This document shows, piece by piece, positions 26,064-34,924 of a stretch of 64,000 bases of DNA; within the stretch, counting starts at the first letter, position 1, and each line of letters begins with the position of its first letter. The position numbers were made by a program, and so were the translations under genes. The notes below the pieces were generated by a model. That model was not told where the DNA came from, searched no databases, and saw nothing but the letters and a program-made list of their open reading frames with translations. This stretch comes from an uncultured Eubacterium sp. GTDB lineage: Bacteria > Bacillota > Clostridia > Lachnospirales > Lachnospiraceae. The stretch spans positions 1-64,000 of the forward strand of contig CAJTZN010000006.1 of NCBI GenBank assembly GCA_910584065.1, given 5' to 3'.

Positions 26064-28750
26064 TTCGCTTCGTACCAGCTTCCGCCCTGCTTCACCTCCG
26101 CGATGAGCGGAACTTTAAGATCGGCAGCCGCCACCATTTCATGCTCCAAAATCTGCTTTACCTCGTCGATCTCGTCCTCCCTCGTCTCGATCAGCAGTTC
26201 GTCGTGAATCTGCAGGATAAGCCGCGAAGCCAGTTTCCTCTCGCGCAGCTTTTCATCCACATGGATCATCGCGATCTTGATTATATCCGCCGCTGTTCCC
26301 TGGATCGGGGAGTTCATCGCGATCCGCTCCCCGAACTGCCGCTGCATGAAATTTTTGGACTCCAGTTCCGGGATCGGACGGCGCCTGCCAAACATGGACG
26401 TCACATACCCCTTCTTCTTTCCCATGTCCACGAGAGAATCCATATACGCCTTTACATCTGGGTACGTCTCAAAATAATCGGCAATGTACTGTTCCGCCTG
26501 TTTGCGCGTTATGTTTAAGTCCCTAGAAAGGCCGAATCCGCTAATACCATAGACGATTCCGAAATTGACGGCCTTCGCGTTCCTCCGCTGCAGTTCCGTC
26601 ACCTCTTCATAGGGAACATGGAAGACGAGCGTGGCTGTCGTCCGGTGGACATCCGCATTTTCTCGATACGCCTCGATCAGCCTCTCATCCCCGGACATGT
26701 GGGCGAGCACGCGCAGTTCGATCTGCGAGTAATCCGCGTCCAGAAACACAAAACCTTCTTTTGGCACAAACACCTTGCGGATCTGGCGTCCCAGTTCCAT
26801 GCGGATCGGTATGTTCTGCAGGTTCGGCTCGGTACTGCTCAGCCGTCCGGTCGCGGTAACCGTCTGGTTAAACGTAGAGCGGATCCGGCCATCGAGGTCA
26901 ATATCGGCCGACAAACCGTCCGCGTACGTTGATTTCAGTTTGGTCAGCTGGCGGTACTCGAGGATCATCTCGACGATCGGACTCTCAAACCGCAGCTTTT
27001 CCAGTACTTCCGCAGAGGTCGAATAGCCGGTTTTCGTCTTCTTCCCATATGGCATCCGCATCTTTTCAAACAAGATGACGCCGAGCTGTTTGGGCGAATT
27101 GATATTGAACTCTTCTCCGGCCATTTCATAGATTTCCTTCTGTAATACGTCAATTCTCTCGCCGAGCTTTTCTCCATACTCCCGGAGCGCTTCCCGTTTT
27201 ACGGCGATCCCCTCCCGCTCCATCCGGTACAGCGTGAATACGAGCGGCATTTCAATCTCCGTAAACAATTCATACGATTTCATTTGTTTCAGCTTCCGCT
27301 CCAGCGGCTTGTGGGCCAGAAAGGACGTAAGTACACAATAGCACGCATATCTGGCAAAATCATCCGGCGCTTCCCGGCTCGCCTCATAAAAACTCTTTTT
27401 GCCTAACATCTGCTGGTACGGCGGCATCGTCAATCCCGCATACTCCAGTGCCAGATCCTCTTCTAAAAAATCTTTTTGGATGGGATTGGCGAGATAGGCC
27501 GCAAGTCCGGTATCGAATGCCTGTCCCGCGTCGATTTCCGGCATGTATTCCAGCTGGCTCTTCAGATCATTCGTCACAAAAACAACGCCTTTTTCTTTGA
27601 GCAGGGCAAGCTGCTCCCTGACATCCACCTCCGTGATGACACGCGCCGGACAATAGAGGACTTCTTCCCCGGAAACGGCAAATACTGCCGCCACCATGCG
27701 TTCCTCGTCCTGCGAAAACAGCGACAGCTGTCCGTCCGGCTCCTGCCCCTGCTCCGCTTTGGATTTCGCAATAATCTTGAGTGAAACAACCGATCCCTTT
27801 TTACAGGTTCCCAAAAGCGCCGTGAACTCTTGCTTTTTCTTCGCGATGTGAAACTTCTTTTCCAGCGACAGGTTCGCCCCGGTATCGCTCTGGAACCGCG
27901 CCATCATTGATTTAAACTCCAGCCGTTTTATGACGGCATACGCTTCTTCCGTAAAGATATTGCCGATCTGGCAGTCGTCCATTTTCACACCCAGCCTGCA
28001 GTCCGTTTTGATCGCCGCCAGTTTCTTACTTAACAGGGCGAGCTTCGTATTATTTTTCACGGCCTCCCTCGCCCGGTTTGGCGTAATGTCGTCTACGTGC
28101 TCGATTGCCTGTTCGACCGTGCCAAACAGTGTCAGTATTTTCACGGCCGTCTTCTCACCGACGCCCGGAACACCCGGGATATTGTCAGAAGAATCTCCCA
28201 TCAGTCCTTTCAGATCCACGATCTGTTCCGGCGTCACCCCGAATTTTTCAATGACCTGCGGGCGGTAATAGTCCTCTACAATCGTCTTACCTCCCTTTGT
28301 CTTGGGAATCCGGATCTTGATCTTATCCGTTGCCAGCTGTAAGAGATCCCGGTCGCCGGACACGACGCACACATCCATACCGCTCCCCTCACCGCTCTTT
28401 GCCATCGTCCCTAAAATATCATCCGCCTCGATCCCTTCCTGCTCTTTCATCTGTATGTTCATGGCAGACAGCACTTCTTTCAGCACTGGGATCTGCTCCC
28501 GCAGATCATCCGGCATCGGCTTTCTCGTCCCCTTGTACTCCTCATACATTTCATGCCGGAACGTCGGCGCCTTGACATCAAACGCCACGAGCAGATGCGT
28601 CGGCGATTCTTCTTCAATCACTTTGATGAGAATATTTAAAAACCCGTAAATGGCATTTGTATGGAGTCCTTCCTTATTTGTCAGGTCAGGCACCCCGTAA
28701 AATGCCCGGTTTACGATACTGTTTCCGTCGATCAATACAAGTTTATCCAC
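26060..28750 (-). CDS. polA: DNA polymerase I
   Basis: This 896-residue family A polymerase fills gaps in repair and Okazaki processing. Domain order is a 5'-3' exonuclease (about 1-290: LIDGNSIVNRAFYG, CVVSGDRDLLQLA, GLMGDSSDNIPGVPGVGEKT), a 3'-5' exonuclease-like domain (about 310-500), and the polymerase (about 510-896: LDADYSQIELRVLAHMSG, RRNAKAVNFGIVYGISGFGL, LQIHDELLIE). The middle domain lacks the DxE catalytic pattern, so proofreading is probably lost, as in Bacillus Pol I. The start is GTG with AGAGGTAAG upstream. It is followed by coaE across a duplicated spacer. Confidence 0.97.
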   Translation of the reverse strand: MDKLVLIDGNSIVNRAFYGVPDLTNKEGLHTNAIYGFLNILIKVIEEESPTHLLVAFDVKAPTFRHEMYEEYKGTRKPMPDDLREQIPVLKEVLSAMNIQMKEQEGIEADDILGTMAKSGEGSGMDVCVVSGDRDLLQLATDKIKIRIPKTKGGKTIVEDYYRPQVIEKFGVTPEQIVDLKGLMGDSSDNIPGVPGVGEKTAVKILTLFGTVEQAIEHVDDITPNRAREAVKNNTKLALLSKKLAAIKTDCRLGVKMDDCQIGNIFTEEAYAVIKRLEFKSMMARFQSDTGANLSLEKKFHIAKKKQEFTALLGTCKKGSVVSLKIIAKSKAEQGQEPDGQLSLFSQDEERMVAAVFAVSGEEVLYCPARVITEVDVREQLALLKEKGVVFVTNDLKSQLEYMPEIDAGQAFDTGLAAYLANPIQKDFLEEDLALEYAGLTMPPYQQMLGKKSFYEASREAPDDFARYACYCVLTSFLAHKPLERKLKQMKSYELFTEIEMPLVFTLYRMEREGIAVKREALREYGEKLGERIDVLQKEIYEMAGEEFNINSPKQLGVILFEKMRMPYGKKTKTGYSTSAEVLEKLRFESPIVEMILEYRQLTKLKSTYADGLSADIDLDGRIRSTFNQTVTATGRLSSTEPNLQNIPIRMELGRQIRKVFVPKEGFVFLDADYSQIELRVLAHMSGDERLIEAYRENADVHRTTATLVFHVPYEEVTELQRRNAKAVNFGIVYGISGFGLSRDLNITRKQAEQYIADYFETYPDVKAYMDSLVDMGKKKGYVTSMFGRRRPIPELESKNFMQRQFGERIAMNSPIQGTAADIIKIAMIHVDEKLRERKLASRLILQIHDELLIETREDEIDEVKQILEHEMVAAADLKVPLIAEVKQGGSWYEAK

Positions 28751-28853
28751 AACTTACCTCTTTTCCGCGCACGCCGTGCGCACCATGCTTTCCATAAACG
28801 GCAAAAGCCGTGGCATTCACCACGGCCCGCCCGTTCCCTTCCGCTCACTCTGC

Positions 28854-30563
28854 TTACTCTAAGGATATAAAGTAATAATAAATCGGCTGCCCGCCGTACT
28901 CTACCTCTACTTCAATGTCTTCCCTGATTCCGGACACCGCTTCAGCGATCCCGTCCGCCTCTTCTTCCGAGACATCTTTCCCATAATACAATGTCACTAA
29001 CTCCGTCTCTTCCTCCATCAGCTGCCGGACGAGTTCAACCGTCGTCTCTTTGATATCACGGCCGACTGCCTCGATCGTCTTGTCACTCAGTCCCATGATG
29101 TCGCCCTGCTTGATCTCTTTCCCGTCAATGGACGTATCGCGCACCGCATATGTCACCTGACCGCACTGGATCTGTCCGATCGCCTCGGTCATCGACTGCT
29201 CATTTTCTTCGGCGCTGCTCCCATCCATATAATGGATCATGGCGTTGATCCCCTGCGGGATATTTTTCGTCGGGATCACCCGGATATCCTTGTCTTCCGT
29301 CAGCACTTTTGCCTGATTTGCCGCCAATATGATATTGGAATTGTTCGGAAATACATAGACCGTACCCGCGTTTACCTGAGAAACCGCCTCCAATATATCT
29401 TCCGTGCTCGGATTCATCGTCTGCCCGCCCTCGATCACGACGTCCACGCCGAGCTCCCGAAAGATCGTACTCAGCCCGTCTCCGGCGGAAACACTTATAA
29501 AACCGGCCTCTTTCCGCGGCTGCTCCGCCTTCTCCTCCCGCGGCGCGCTCTCTGTCTGTCCCGTGTTGTCCGGCTGGCTCTGCGAGGAGAGGATCACCCG
29601 CTCATTGTGTTCTTCCCGCATGTTGTCAATCTTCATCCGCGACAGTTCCCCGTATGAAAGTCCCTTTTGGATCGCCAGACCCGGGTCATTTGTGTGGACA
29701 TGGATCTTTACAATATCCTCATCGGCTACGCACACGATCGAATCTCCGATCCCCTGCAGATATTTTTTCATCTCCGACTCGTCAGCAGAAGAAAATTCCC
29801 GCTCGAGCTGGATGATAAATTCCGTACAATAACCAAACCGAATGTCTTCCGTACTGATCCCTCCGGCAGAAGCGCCCCGTATTTCGGCGGAACCTTCCGC
29901 TGGCTTTTCCGATGGCTTCTGTACCACCTGCTCATAATCGATCTCTTTTCCCATAAGGGCATCGCGCATTCCTTCGAGGATCGTCACGAGCCCCTCGCCG
30001 CCGGAATCAACCACGCCCGCCTCCTTTAGTACCGGAAGCATTTCCGGCGTCTGGTTCAGCACCCGGCGCATCTCCTCGATCACCTTGTCAGCAAACGCGA
30101 CCAGATCGTCACATTCCTTCGCGATCTTAGCCGCCTTGACCGCCCCGCCCTTCGCCACGGTGAGGATCGTCCCCTCCTTTGGCTTCATCACGGCTTTATA
30201 GGCCGAATCGACCGCCTTCTCAAACCCCTGGACAAGCGTGTTCACATGGATCACATCGGATTTTTGGATCACTTTCGTAAACCCGCGCAGAAGCTGGGAG
30301 AGAATGACTCCTGAGTTCCCCCTCGCCCCGCGCAGCGACCCGCCGGAAATCGCCTTACAGATATCTTCCATCTTCGGGTTTTCAAGGGCCGCCACTTCAT
30401 TTGCCGCCGATTGGATCGTCATCGTCATATTCGTCCCCGTATCCCCATCGGGAACCGGAAATACATTTAATTCATTGATATATTCTTTTTTTGCCTGAAT
30501 CGCCGCAGCGCCTGAAAGAAAACATTTCTTTACAAGCAAGGCATCCATCGTCTTCACTGTCAC
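28854..30563 (-). CDS. DAK2-domain fatty acid kinase-like protein (FakA/YloV)
   Basis: The 569-residue protein has an N-terminal DhaL/DAK2 kinase domain (NELNVFPVPDGDTGTNMTMT near 31-50, GGSLRGARGNSGVILSQLLR near 75-94), a middle domain, and a C-terminal domain ending in EVEYGGQPIYYYFISLE. FakA phosphorylates exogenous fatty acids held by FakB (DegV-type) proteins. No FakB gene is in the window. The best start is GTG at 30563 with TTGGAGG upstream; the frame also opens at 30584. A Gln/Glu-rich linker near 330-350 is likely disordered. It follows the Asp23 gene closely, a conserved pair in Firmicutes. Confidence 0.9.
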   Translation of the reverse strand: MTVKTMDALLVKKCFLSGAAAIQAKKEYINELNVFPVPDGDTGTNMTMTIQSAANEVAALENPKMEDICKAISGGSLRGARGNSGVILSQLLRGFTKVIQKSDVIHVNTLVQGFEKAVDSAYKAVMKPKEGTILTVAKGGAVKAAKIAKECDDLVAFADKVIEEMRRVLNQTPEMLPVLKEAGVVDSGGEGLVTILEGMRDALMGKEIDYEQVVQKPSEKPAEGSAEIRGASAGGISTEDIRFGYCTEFIIQLEREFSSADESEMKKYLQGIGDSIVCVADEDIVKIHVHTNDPGLAIQKGLSYGELSRMKIDNMREEHNERVILSSQSQPDNTGQTESAPREEKAEQPRKEAGFISVSAGDGLSTIFRELGVDVVIEGGQTMNPSTEDILEAVSQVNAGTVYVFPNNSNIILAANQAKVLTEDKDIRVIPTKNIPQGINAMIHYMDGSSAEENEQSMTEAIGQIQCGQVTYAVRDTSIDGKEIKQGDIMGLSDKTIEAVGRDIKETTVELVRQLMEEETELVTLYYGKDVSEEEADGIAEAVSGIREDIEVEVEYGGQPIYYYFISLE

Positions 30564-30585
30564 TCTATTTTCCTCCAAAATCACA

Positions 30586-30942
30586 CTAGTTTACCACTTT
30601 GACGTCCTCTACACATATGACTATTTTCCCAACTTCCATCCCGGTAAATTCCTCTACCCTGTACTTAACATTATCTACCAGGTTTTCTGCCACCGTCATA
30701 ATGCTCACACCATAAGCGACAATGATGTGCATGGCAATATAAAGGGTATTATTCTCGATCCTCACCTCAACCCCGTGCCGGATATTATCCCGTTTCAAAA
30801 GCTGTACGATCCCGTCCTTCACATTCACGGATGCCATCCCGACCACGCCGAAACATTCCACCGCCGCCGACCCGGCATACTTCGCCAGCACATGCCCATC
30901 TACTAAAACCTTCCCCATATCATTGTCCAACTGCCCTCTCAT
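30586..30942 (-). CDS. Asp23/Gls24 family envelope protein (YloU-like)
   Basis: This 118-residue small protein fits the Asp23/Gls24 family: VLAKYAGSAAVECFGVVGMA near 18-37, then a beta-alpha domain with IRHGVEVRIENNTLYIAMHI and VDNVKYRVEEFTGMEV. The family is tied to alkaline and envelope stress and to the DAK2 gene next door, whose start is only a few bases downstream. There is no membrane segment. The start follows GGAGGGTCATT. A clear promoter precedes it (30983-31011), so it heads the leftward run including fakA-like, polA and possibly coaE. Confidence 0.92.
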   Translation of the reverse strand: MRGQLDNDMGKVLVDGHVLAKYAGSAAVECFGVVGMASVNVKDGIVQLLKRDNIRHGVEVRIENNTLYIAMHIIVAYGVSIMTVAENLVDNVKYRVEEFTGMEVGKIVICVEDVKVVN

Positions 30943-30982
30943 AATGACCCTCCAATCTATTCATCACCCAAAAACTACTTCT

Positions 30983-31011
30983 ATTTTACCTCAATCTGGC
31001 AGAAAAAGCAA
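30983..31011 (-). promoter_or_regulatory. sigma-A-type promoter for the Asp23-DAK2 unit
   Basis: On the minus strand TTGCTT (31006-31011) and TAAAAT (30983-30988) are 17 bases apart, starting transcription about 35 bases before the Asp23 ATG. Confidence 0.6.
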
Positions 31012-31174
31012 ATCCCATTTTTGTGTTGCTCAGCTTTCCCTATAAATGTTATAAACAGGTAAAGTGAACCAACATGTTCATACGATTCCTGAAAACAGTC
31101 ACATTTATACATCATCCGCATAAAATAAAATAAGAATCTCCCATTCCTCAAACAAAGAAAGGCGGCGACGGAGC

Positions 31175-31315
31175 ATGAAACGACTCTTAGGCTTCATCCT
31201 ATTCTGGCTCGGCATCGGCATGACCATCATGCTATTCATCACCAACGGCTTCCTCGCCATCATCATAATCATCCTCTGCCTCGTGATCGGCTACAACCTC
31301 TTCACCTCCTGCTAA
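31175..31315 (+). CDS. 46-residue hydrophobic membrane peptide
   Basis: An ATG at 31175 opens 46 codons: MKRLLGFILFWLGIGMTIML, a short FITNGF turn, then a second helix with a run of isoleucines, and an ending NLFTSC. Two tight membrane helices make it a small integral membrane protein. I recall similar short proteins of this pattern (a GFILFW start and a GYNLF end) in Lachnospiraceae, but no function is known. A weak ribosome site (GGCGGCGACGGAG) precedes it. Possible promoter: TTGCTC at 31026 with TATAAA at 31050, spacing 18. It is the only rightward gene in this area and is divergent from Asp23. Confidence 0.6.
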   Translation: MKRLLGFILFWLGIGMTIMLFITNGFLAIIIIILCLVIGYNLFTSC

Positions 31316-31401
31316 AGAAAAACAGCAAAAAAAATCTCCCCCCCTGAAAAAAACCAGGACGGAAGATATTTTATAATCTGTTCGCTCTCCTTGCGCGGAG
31401 C

Positions 31402-31450
31402 AAGTTTGCCTCCGGCAAACTTTAAGGCCTATGTCTTTCAGCTAGGCCTT
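31402..31450. repeat. palindromic element shared with 17259-17281, plus adjoining palindrome
   Basis: AAGTTTGCC-TCC-GGCAAACTT (31402-31422) is the same hairpin as at 17259-17281 in opposite orientation. It is followed by AAGGCCTA (31424-31431), which pairs with TAGGCCTT (31443-31450). Both occurrences are in short intergenic gaps beside a second palindrome. Confidence 0.7.
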
Positions 31451-31510
31451 CGCCTGCGGTTTTCAGTCAGGCTTTCGCCTGCGGTTCTCAGTCAGGCCTT
31501 CGCACGCGTT
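31436..31510. repeat. three tandem 25-bp units next to rpmB
   Basis: Units at 31436-31460, 31461-31485 and 31486-31510 follow the pattern TTTCAGTCAGGCCTTCGCCTGCGGT with a few changes. They end two bases before the rpmB stop codon on the opposite side, so they form the 3' untranslated part of the rpmB message. Confidence 0.85.
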
Positions 31511-31512
31511 CC

Positions 31513-31698
31513 TTAGGCGCGTTCCACTTTCCCAGAACGAAGACAGGAAGTACAAACATACATCTTTTTTGTACCACCGTTCACTTTCACTCTTACCGAT
31601 TTCAGGTTCGGTTTCCACATTTTATTGCTTCTTCTATGTGAGTGACTGACAGCATTACCGAAATGTACGCTTTTATCACAAATTGCACACTTAGCCAC
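31513..31698 (-). CDS. rpmB: 50S ribosomal protein L28
   Basis: This 61-residue ribosomal protein begins AKCAICDKSVHFGNAVSHSH and contains RRSNKMWKPNLKSVRV, both diagnostic for bL28, with two CxxC pairs (CAIC, CTSC) that make it the zinc-binding form. The start is GTG at 31698, six bases after AAAGGAGGTG; the apparent GTG four residues earlier lies inside that ribosome site. It is monocistronic and transcribed leftward, with tandem 25-bp repeats directly downstream. In Firmicutes rpmB commonly lies opposite or near the Asp23-DAK2 pair, as here. Confidence 0.97.
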   Translation of the reverse strand: MAKCAICDKSVHFGNAVSHSHRRSNKMWKPNLKSVRVKVNGGTKKMYVCTSCLRSGKVERA

Positions 31699-31791
31699 GA
31701 AAAGCACCTCCTTTTATCAGTCTATGTTATTCATCTAAACACACAACATGACTATTTTACCAAATTCATCCGTAGAATGCAAGAATATTTT

Positions 31792-32166
31792 TTATTTTTC
31801 TTTCGTTTTTTTATCTTCTTCGTCATCTTTCTTCTTAAACTTATCCACAAACTCCGGCACCATATCGAGTATTTTTGTGATCCCGTCCTGATTTTTCACA
31901 TTGACAAGCTTCGAATTTCCGTCTTTGATGACGAGCACCGCGCTCGGCTGTATCTTTCCCCCCATACCGCCGCCGCCATTATTTTTCTTCGAGGACTCAT
32001 CGGTAAACGCACCTGCGGCCACGCCGAAACTCACATCGACGAGCGGGAGCACGATCGTTCCATCCTCAAAACGCACCGCGTCGCCGATGACGGTTTTCGT
32101 CGTGATGAAACTGTCCATCCCTTTGAACAGAGACTCTACTGTACTGTTAAAACTATTATCACTCAT
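31792..32166 (-). CDS. GerW/YtfJ sporulation protein
   Basis: The 124-residue protein matches the YtfJ/GerW family: MDSFITTKTVIGDAVRFEDG near 17-36, TIVLPLVDVSFGVAAGAF near 37-54, a glycine-rich loop NNGGGGMGG, and PSAVLVIKDGNSKLVNV. In Bacillus the family acts in spore germination and is made in the forespore. The tail is strongly lysine- and glutamate-rich. The start follows AAGAGGTATGC. The DUF2953 gene lies 23 bases upstream, a conserved neighbour of ytfJ in Firmicutes. Confidence 0.93.
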   Translation of the reverse strand: MSDNSFNSTVESLFKGMDSFITTKTVIGDAVRFEDGTIVLPLVDVSFGVAAGAFTDESSKKNNGGGGMGGKIQPSAVLVIKDGNSKLVNVKNQDGITKILDMVPEFVDKFKKKDDEEDKKTKEK

Positions 32167-32189
32167 GAAGCATACCTCTCTTTCTCTCT

Positions 32190-33026
32190 TTATTCAAAAT
32201 TCAATACTTTTGAAATCAAAGTCTTTATATCGGCGTCCATATATCCTCTGACGAACATGCGGAGGAAGTAAAAGAAATGGACCTTTCCTCTCGCATATAT
32301 TTCCGCGTCCAGCTTCTTTTGCAGAAAATCCGGGACAATGTCGATCTCGTCCGTATAGGCCGCCGGCAGCAGACTGATCAGGCCAAGCACCCATCCTGTC
32401 GTACACGGATCCCCCGTTCCGAAATACAAATGTCCCCGGACATACGAAGGCTTCAGATAGCGAAATAGAACGAGCAGTTCCTTTTTGATCTTCTGCATCC
32501 CCCGCTTATTATCACCATCTCTGATAAACGTTATTATACTGGATATCCCGTCAAAAGAAAAGCTTTTTTTCTTAAAAAGGGATTTTTTTCCCGGGTTGCG
32601 TGTTTTACCACGGACTTTCGCCTGTTTCTCCGTATTTTGATGTGACTTCGTCTGATGTAACTCCTTTTGCTCTTGATCCGCCCGTGTCCCGCTGTTTTCG
32701 GCAGGTCCTTCCGAAACACCAGGGCCGCTCGGACATTCTTGCTCTGTATCCTCTTCCTTCTTCTTTTTTTTTCTCTTTTTCTTCTTCCCGATCTTCCATC
32801 CGAACAAAGACAAATGAATCTCCTGTTCTGATATCTTCTTCTGCAATTTCACGATGCGCAGACACCAGGACGCCGAAAATCCGAAAGAAACCGAGCCGTC
32901 AGCCGTAAATTGTGCCGCATACCGGAGCGGGATGAACAGCAGCGCTGCACAGACGCAGACAAGCAGGCCCAACAGGACGAGCAAAATGATCCCGATCACC
33001 TTTAATATAGCGAACAAAACTGTCAA
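32190..33026 (-). CDS. DUF2953 membrane protein
   Basis: This 278-residue protein has an N-terminal membrane helix (about 8-38, ILLVLLGLLVCVCAALLFIP), a beta-rich section with AAQFTADGSVSFGFSASWCL, a very lysine-rich linker (about 85-160), and a C-terminal domain with YLKPSYVRGHLYFGTGDPCT typical of DUF2953, the partner of YtfJ. It probably serves in the forespore membrane. The start is a TTG at 33026 placed after GGAGGTGG; the ATG-type start 27 codons earlier would overlap the next gene and lacks a ribosome site. Poly-lysine tracts such as KKKRKKKKKE make slippage possible. Confidence 0.8.
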   Translation of the reverse strand: MTVLFAILKVIGIILLVLLGLLVCVCAALLFIPLRYAAQFTADGSVSFGFSASWCLRIVKLQKKISEQEIHLSLFGWKIGKKKKRKKKKKEEDTEQECPSGPGVSEGPAENSGTRADQEQKELHQTKSHQNTEKQAKVRGKTRNPGKKSLFKKKSFSFDGISSIITFIRDGDNKRGMQKIKKELLVLFRYLKPSYVRGHLYFGTGDPCTTGWVLGLISLLPAAYTDEIDIVPDFLQKKLDAEIYARGKVHFFYFLRMFVRGYMDADIKTLISKVLNFE

Positions 33027-33060
33027 ATACAACCACCTCCGGGTATCCGCCGCCGCATGA

Positions 33061-33432
33061 TCAGTTCGGGAAAAACCGATTTCTAGTAAAAACGGCCCGT
33101 GGGTCAAACGCCTGATCGGCTCCGTACCCCTCCGTCAATATGCGCCGCAAAATTTCCACCGCACCATCATATTTTTTCGCGATACCCACGACATACACAT
33201 CCGTATACTCATAATATCGGAAAAACATCTGGTTCGTATTCACTATTTCAAACAAATTTTCCTGATTATTGGCAAGTACAAGAAGATAAAAATGCTTCGA
33301 GGGGATCATCTTCTTAGAAAATATTTTCCCGGCAGTACTCTTCTTTACTTTATCCTCTACCACTTTTTTAAAATCCGGCGCCTTCCTGCGCACAGCCTCA
33401 TCCGTGTAAAGATGGTCATACCAATAAATCAT
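33061..33432 (-). CDS. conserved-looking cytosolic protein, unknown function
   Basis: The 123-residue protein begins MIYWYDHLYTDEAVRRKAPD and contains a basic middle (KVKKSTAGKIFSKKMIPSK) and an alpha/beta-like centre (HFYLLVLANNQENLFEIVNT). No family is recognised and there is no membrane segment. Its ATG at 33432 follows GGAGCGATCC and lies inside the end of the 485-residue gene, so the two are translationally linked by 17 bases of overlap. It may act with that neighbour. Confidence 0.7.
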   Translation of the reverse strand: MIYWYDHLYTDEAVRRKAPDFKKVVEDKVKKSTAGKIFSKKMIPSKHFYLLVLANNQENLFEIVNTNQMFFRYYEYTDVYVVGIAKKYDGAVEILRRILTEGYGADQAFDPRAVFTRNRFFPN

Positions 33433-34873
33433 CCGGATCGCTCCAATCCACATCAAACAATTCTTCCTCCGCCATCAGATGAGCCAGTGATGACACAGCC
33501 GCTTTCTGTTCCGCTATATTCTGACAGCCGAATAGATTCGTAGTCGCATACGTCACGAACTCCTCGGCATTTTGGAAAATCGGCGGAAGTTCTGCCAGGA
33601 GCAGGGACATGACAGTTCGTTTTACTTCTTTTGGTACCTCGGCGAATAACTGCGAGAGCTGATCCGTAAACTGCCTGGCTGCCTCGTTTACCATCTTCTC
33701 ATCGAGGATTTCTCCCTCGCCTTCCTCCTTCTGCAGATCGATAAACAGGCTGTCTGACAAAAGATCCGATATCATGGCAAACTCATTGTAATCCATAACG
33801 GAAGCAACGCTGCTGTCACCGTCCGGCCCCAGATTTTTTATCTCAGGCAGAGACGCATTCAAATAGTAGGAAATCTCGACATAGTGTTCGATCTTCCCCT
33901 CTAAACCTTCCAGTTTGATCTCTGGAAAGATGCCTTCTGTCACATCGCGCAAAATCTCCATGCAATCCGCATAAACATCCGTTTTTTTCTCCGTATGCCG
34001 TTCGATCAGGCACAGCGCGCAAACTTCATTTACGATTTCCTGCAGCTGGATATATAAATCTGCTATCTCATGCATCTTATTAGTTTCTTCTTCTAACCTG
34101 CCCAGTATCTCCATAAATCCGTCTAAATCCAATGTAGAAAAATCCATATGGAAAAGCTGCTGGAACCATGGTCCGAGACGATTTTCTGAAATTACGCTCT
34201 CATCCGGTCGGCTTAACGTCGAAGCAGAACGAAGGATGTACAAATATCGCTCCAACGATATCCTCTCACTGCCCACATAAGTGGAAAGTGTCTGGGTTAT
34301 GTGCGAAAAAAGTTTATTTTTTGTCATATAGACTGGAATTTCACGAATGACATCCCGCATCCGTACTGCCCGGACTGACGTTACATCCGGCTCAAACAGA
34401 AATCGCGTCAGATGAAGGATAAAATTCTCTTCATTGATATCATTCATCTGCCGCTGCTGTTCGGCCTCGTCTTCATAGCGAAATTTCAAACGATCAAGCA
34501 CATAATTAAAACAGTTCAGGCAGTCCACATAGTACATATATACTTCCATCACGGCCCTGATCTGTCCATGCACCTTCCCTGCCCGCTCTGCCAGTCCGCC
34601 ATAAGCTTCCGCACTGTACGGCTTGTCTGCCAGTTCCAGCAGACTCCGCAGCAGCGACTCTGTCTCCCCGAACCACTTCGCCGCATCCGGAGAATCCCAC
34701 ATGCCTTCCTCGTCATCCGCCTTCTGCTCATACAGCAGATACGCGGAAAAGGTGAGTTTCAGTACTGCTTCATGGTAACAAGTATCCACAAACGCGTCTG
34801 CATATCGTGGAAGGTTTTTCTTTACATTTACGCCCCGGCTCAGATCCCGCAGCATTTTTTTCACTTCTTTCAT
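33416..34873 (-). CDS. large helical protein, unknown function
   Basis: This 485-residue protein is acidic and almost entirely predicted helical, with no transmembrane segment, signal peptide or recognised catalytic motif. Repeated patterns such as YLYILRSASTLSRPDES and DLYIQLQEIVNEVCALC suggest stacked helical hairpins. The C-terminal tail is highly acidic (DVDWSDPDDLLV). The start is put at the ATG at 34873, with AGAAGGG upstream; a TTG seven codons earlier is possible. It is coupled to the small gene at 33061-33432 and lies 51 bases after the glycosyltransferase. A cytosolic scaffold is possible but not shown. Confidence 0.75.
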   Translation of the reverse strand: MKEVKKMLRDLSRGVNVKKNLPRYADAFVDTCYHEAVLKLTFSAYLLYEQKADDEEGMWDSPDAAKWFGETESLLRSLLELADKPYSAEAYGGLAERAGKVHGQIRAVMEVYMYYVDCLNCFNYVLDRLKFRYEDEAEQQRQMNDINEENFILHLTRFLFEPDVTSVRAVRMRDVIREIPVYMTKNKLFSHITQTLSTYVGSERISLERYLYILRSASTLSRPDESVISENRLGPWFQQLFHMDFSTLDLDGFMEILGRLEEETNKMHEIADLYIQLQEIVNEVCALCLIERHTEKKTDVYADCMEILRDVTEGIFPEIKLEGLEGKIEHYVEISYYLNASLPEIKNLGPDGDSSVASVMDYNEFAMISDLLSDSLFIDLQKEEGEGEILDEKMVNEAARQFTDQLSQLFAEVPKEVKRTVMSLLLAELPPIFQNAEEFVTYATTNLFGCQNIAEQKAAVSSLAHLMAEEELFDVDWSDPDDLLV

Positions 34874-34924
34874 ATCCTCATTCCCTTCTGGCAATATCCC
34901 GCAATTCTATGACGTACGATCACT

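Noticed and set aside
25280..26518. Rightward 412-codon ORF opposite coaE and polA
   Set aside because: It is antisense to two certain genes and contains repeat-derived residues; a shadow of GC-rich coding strands.
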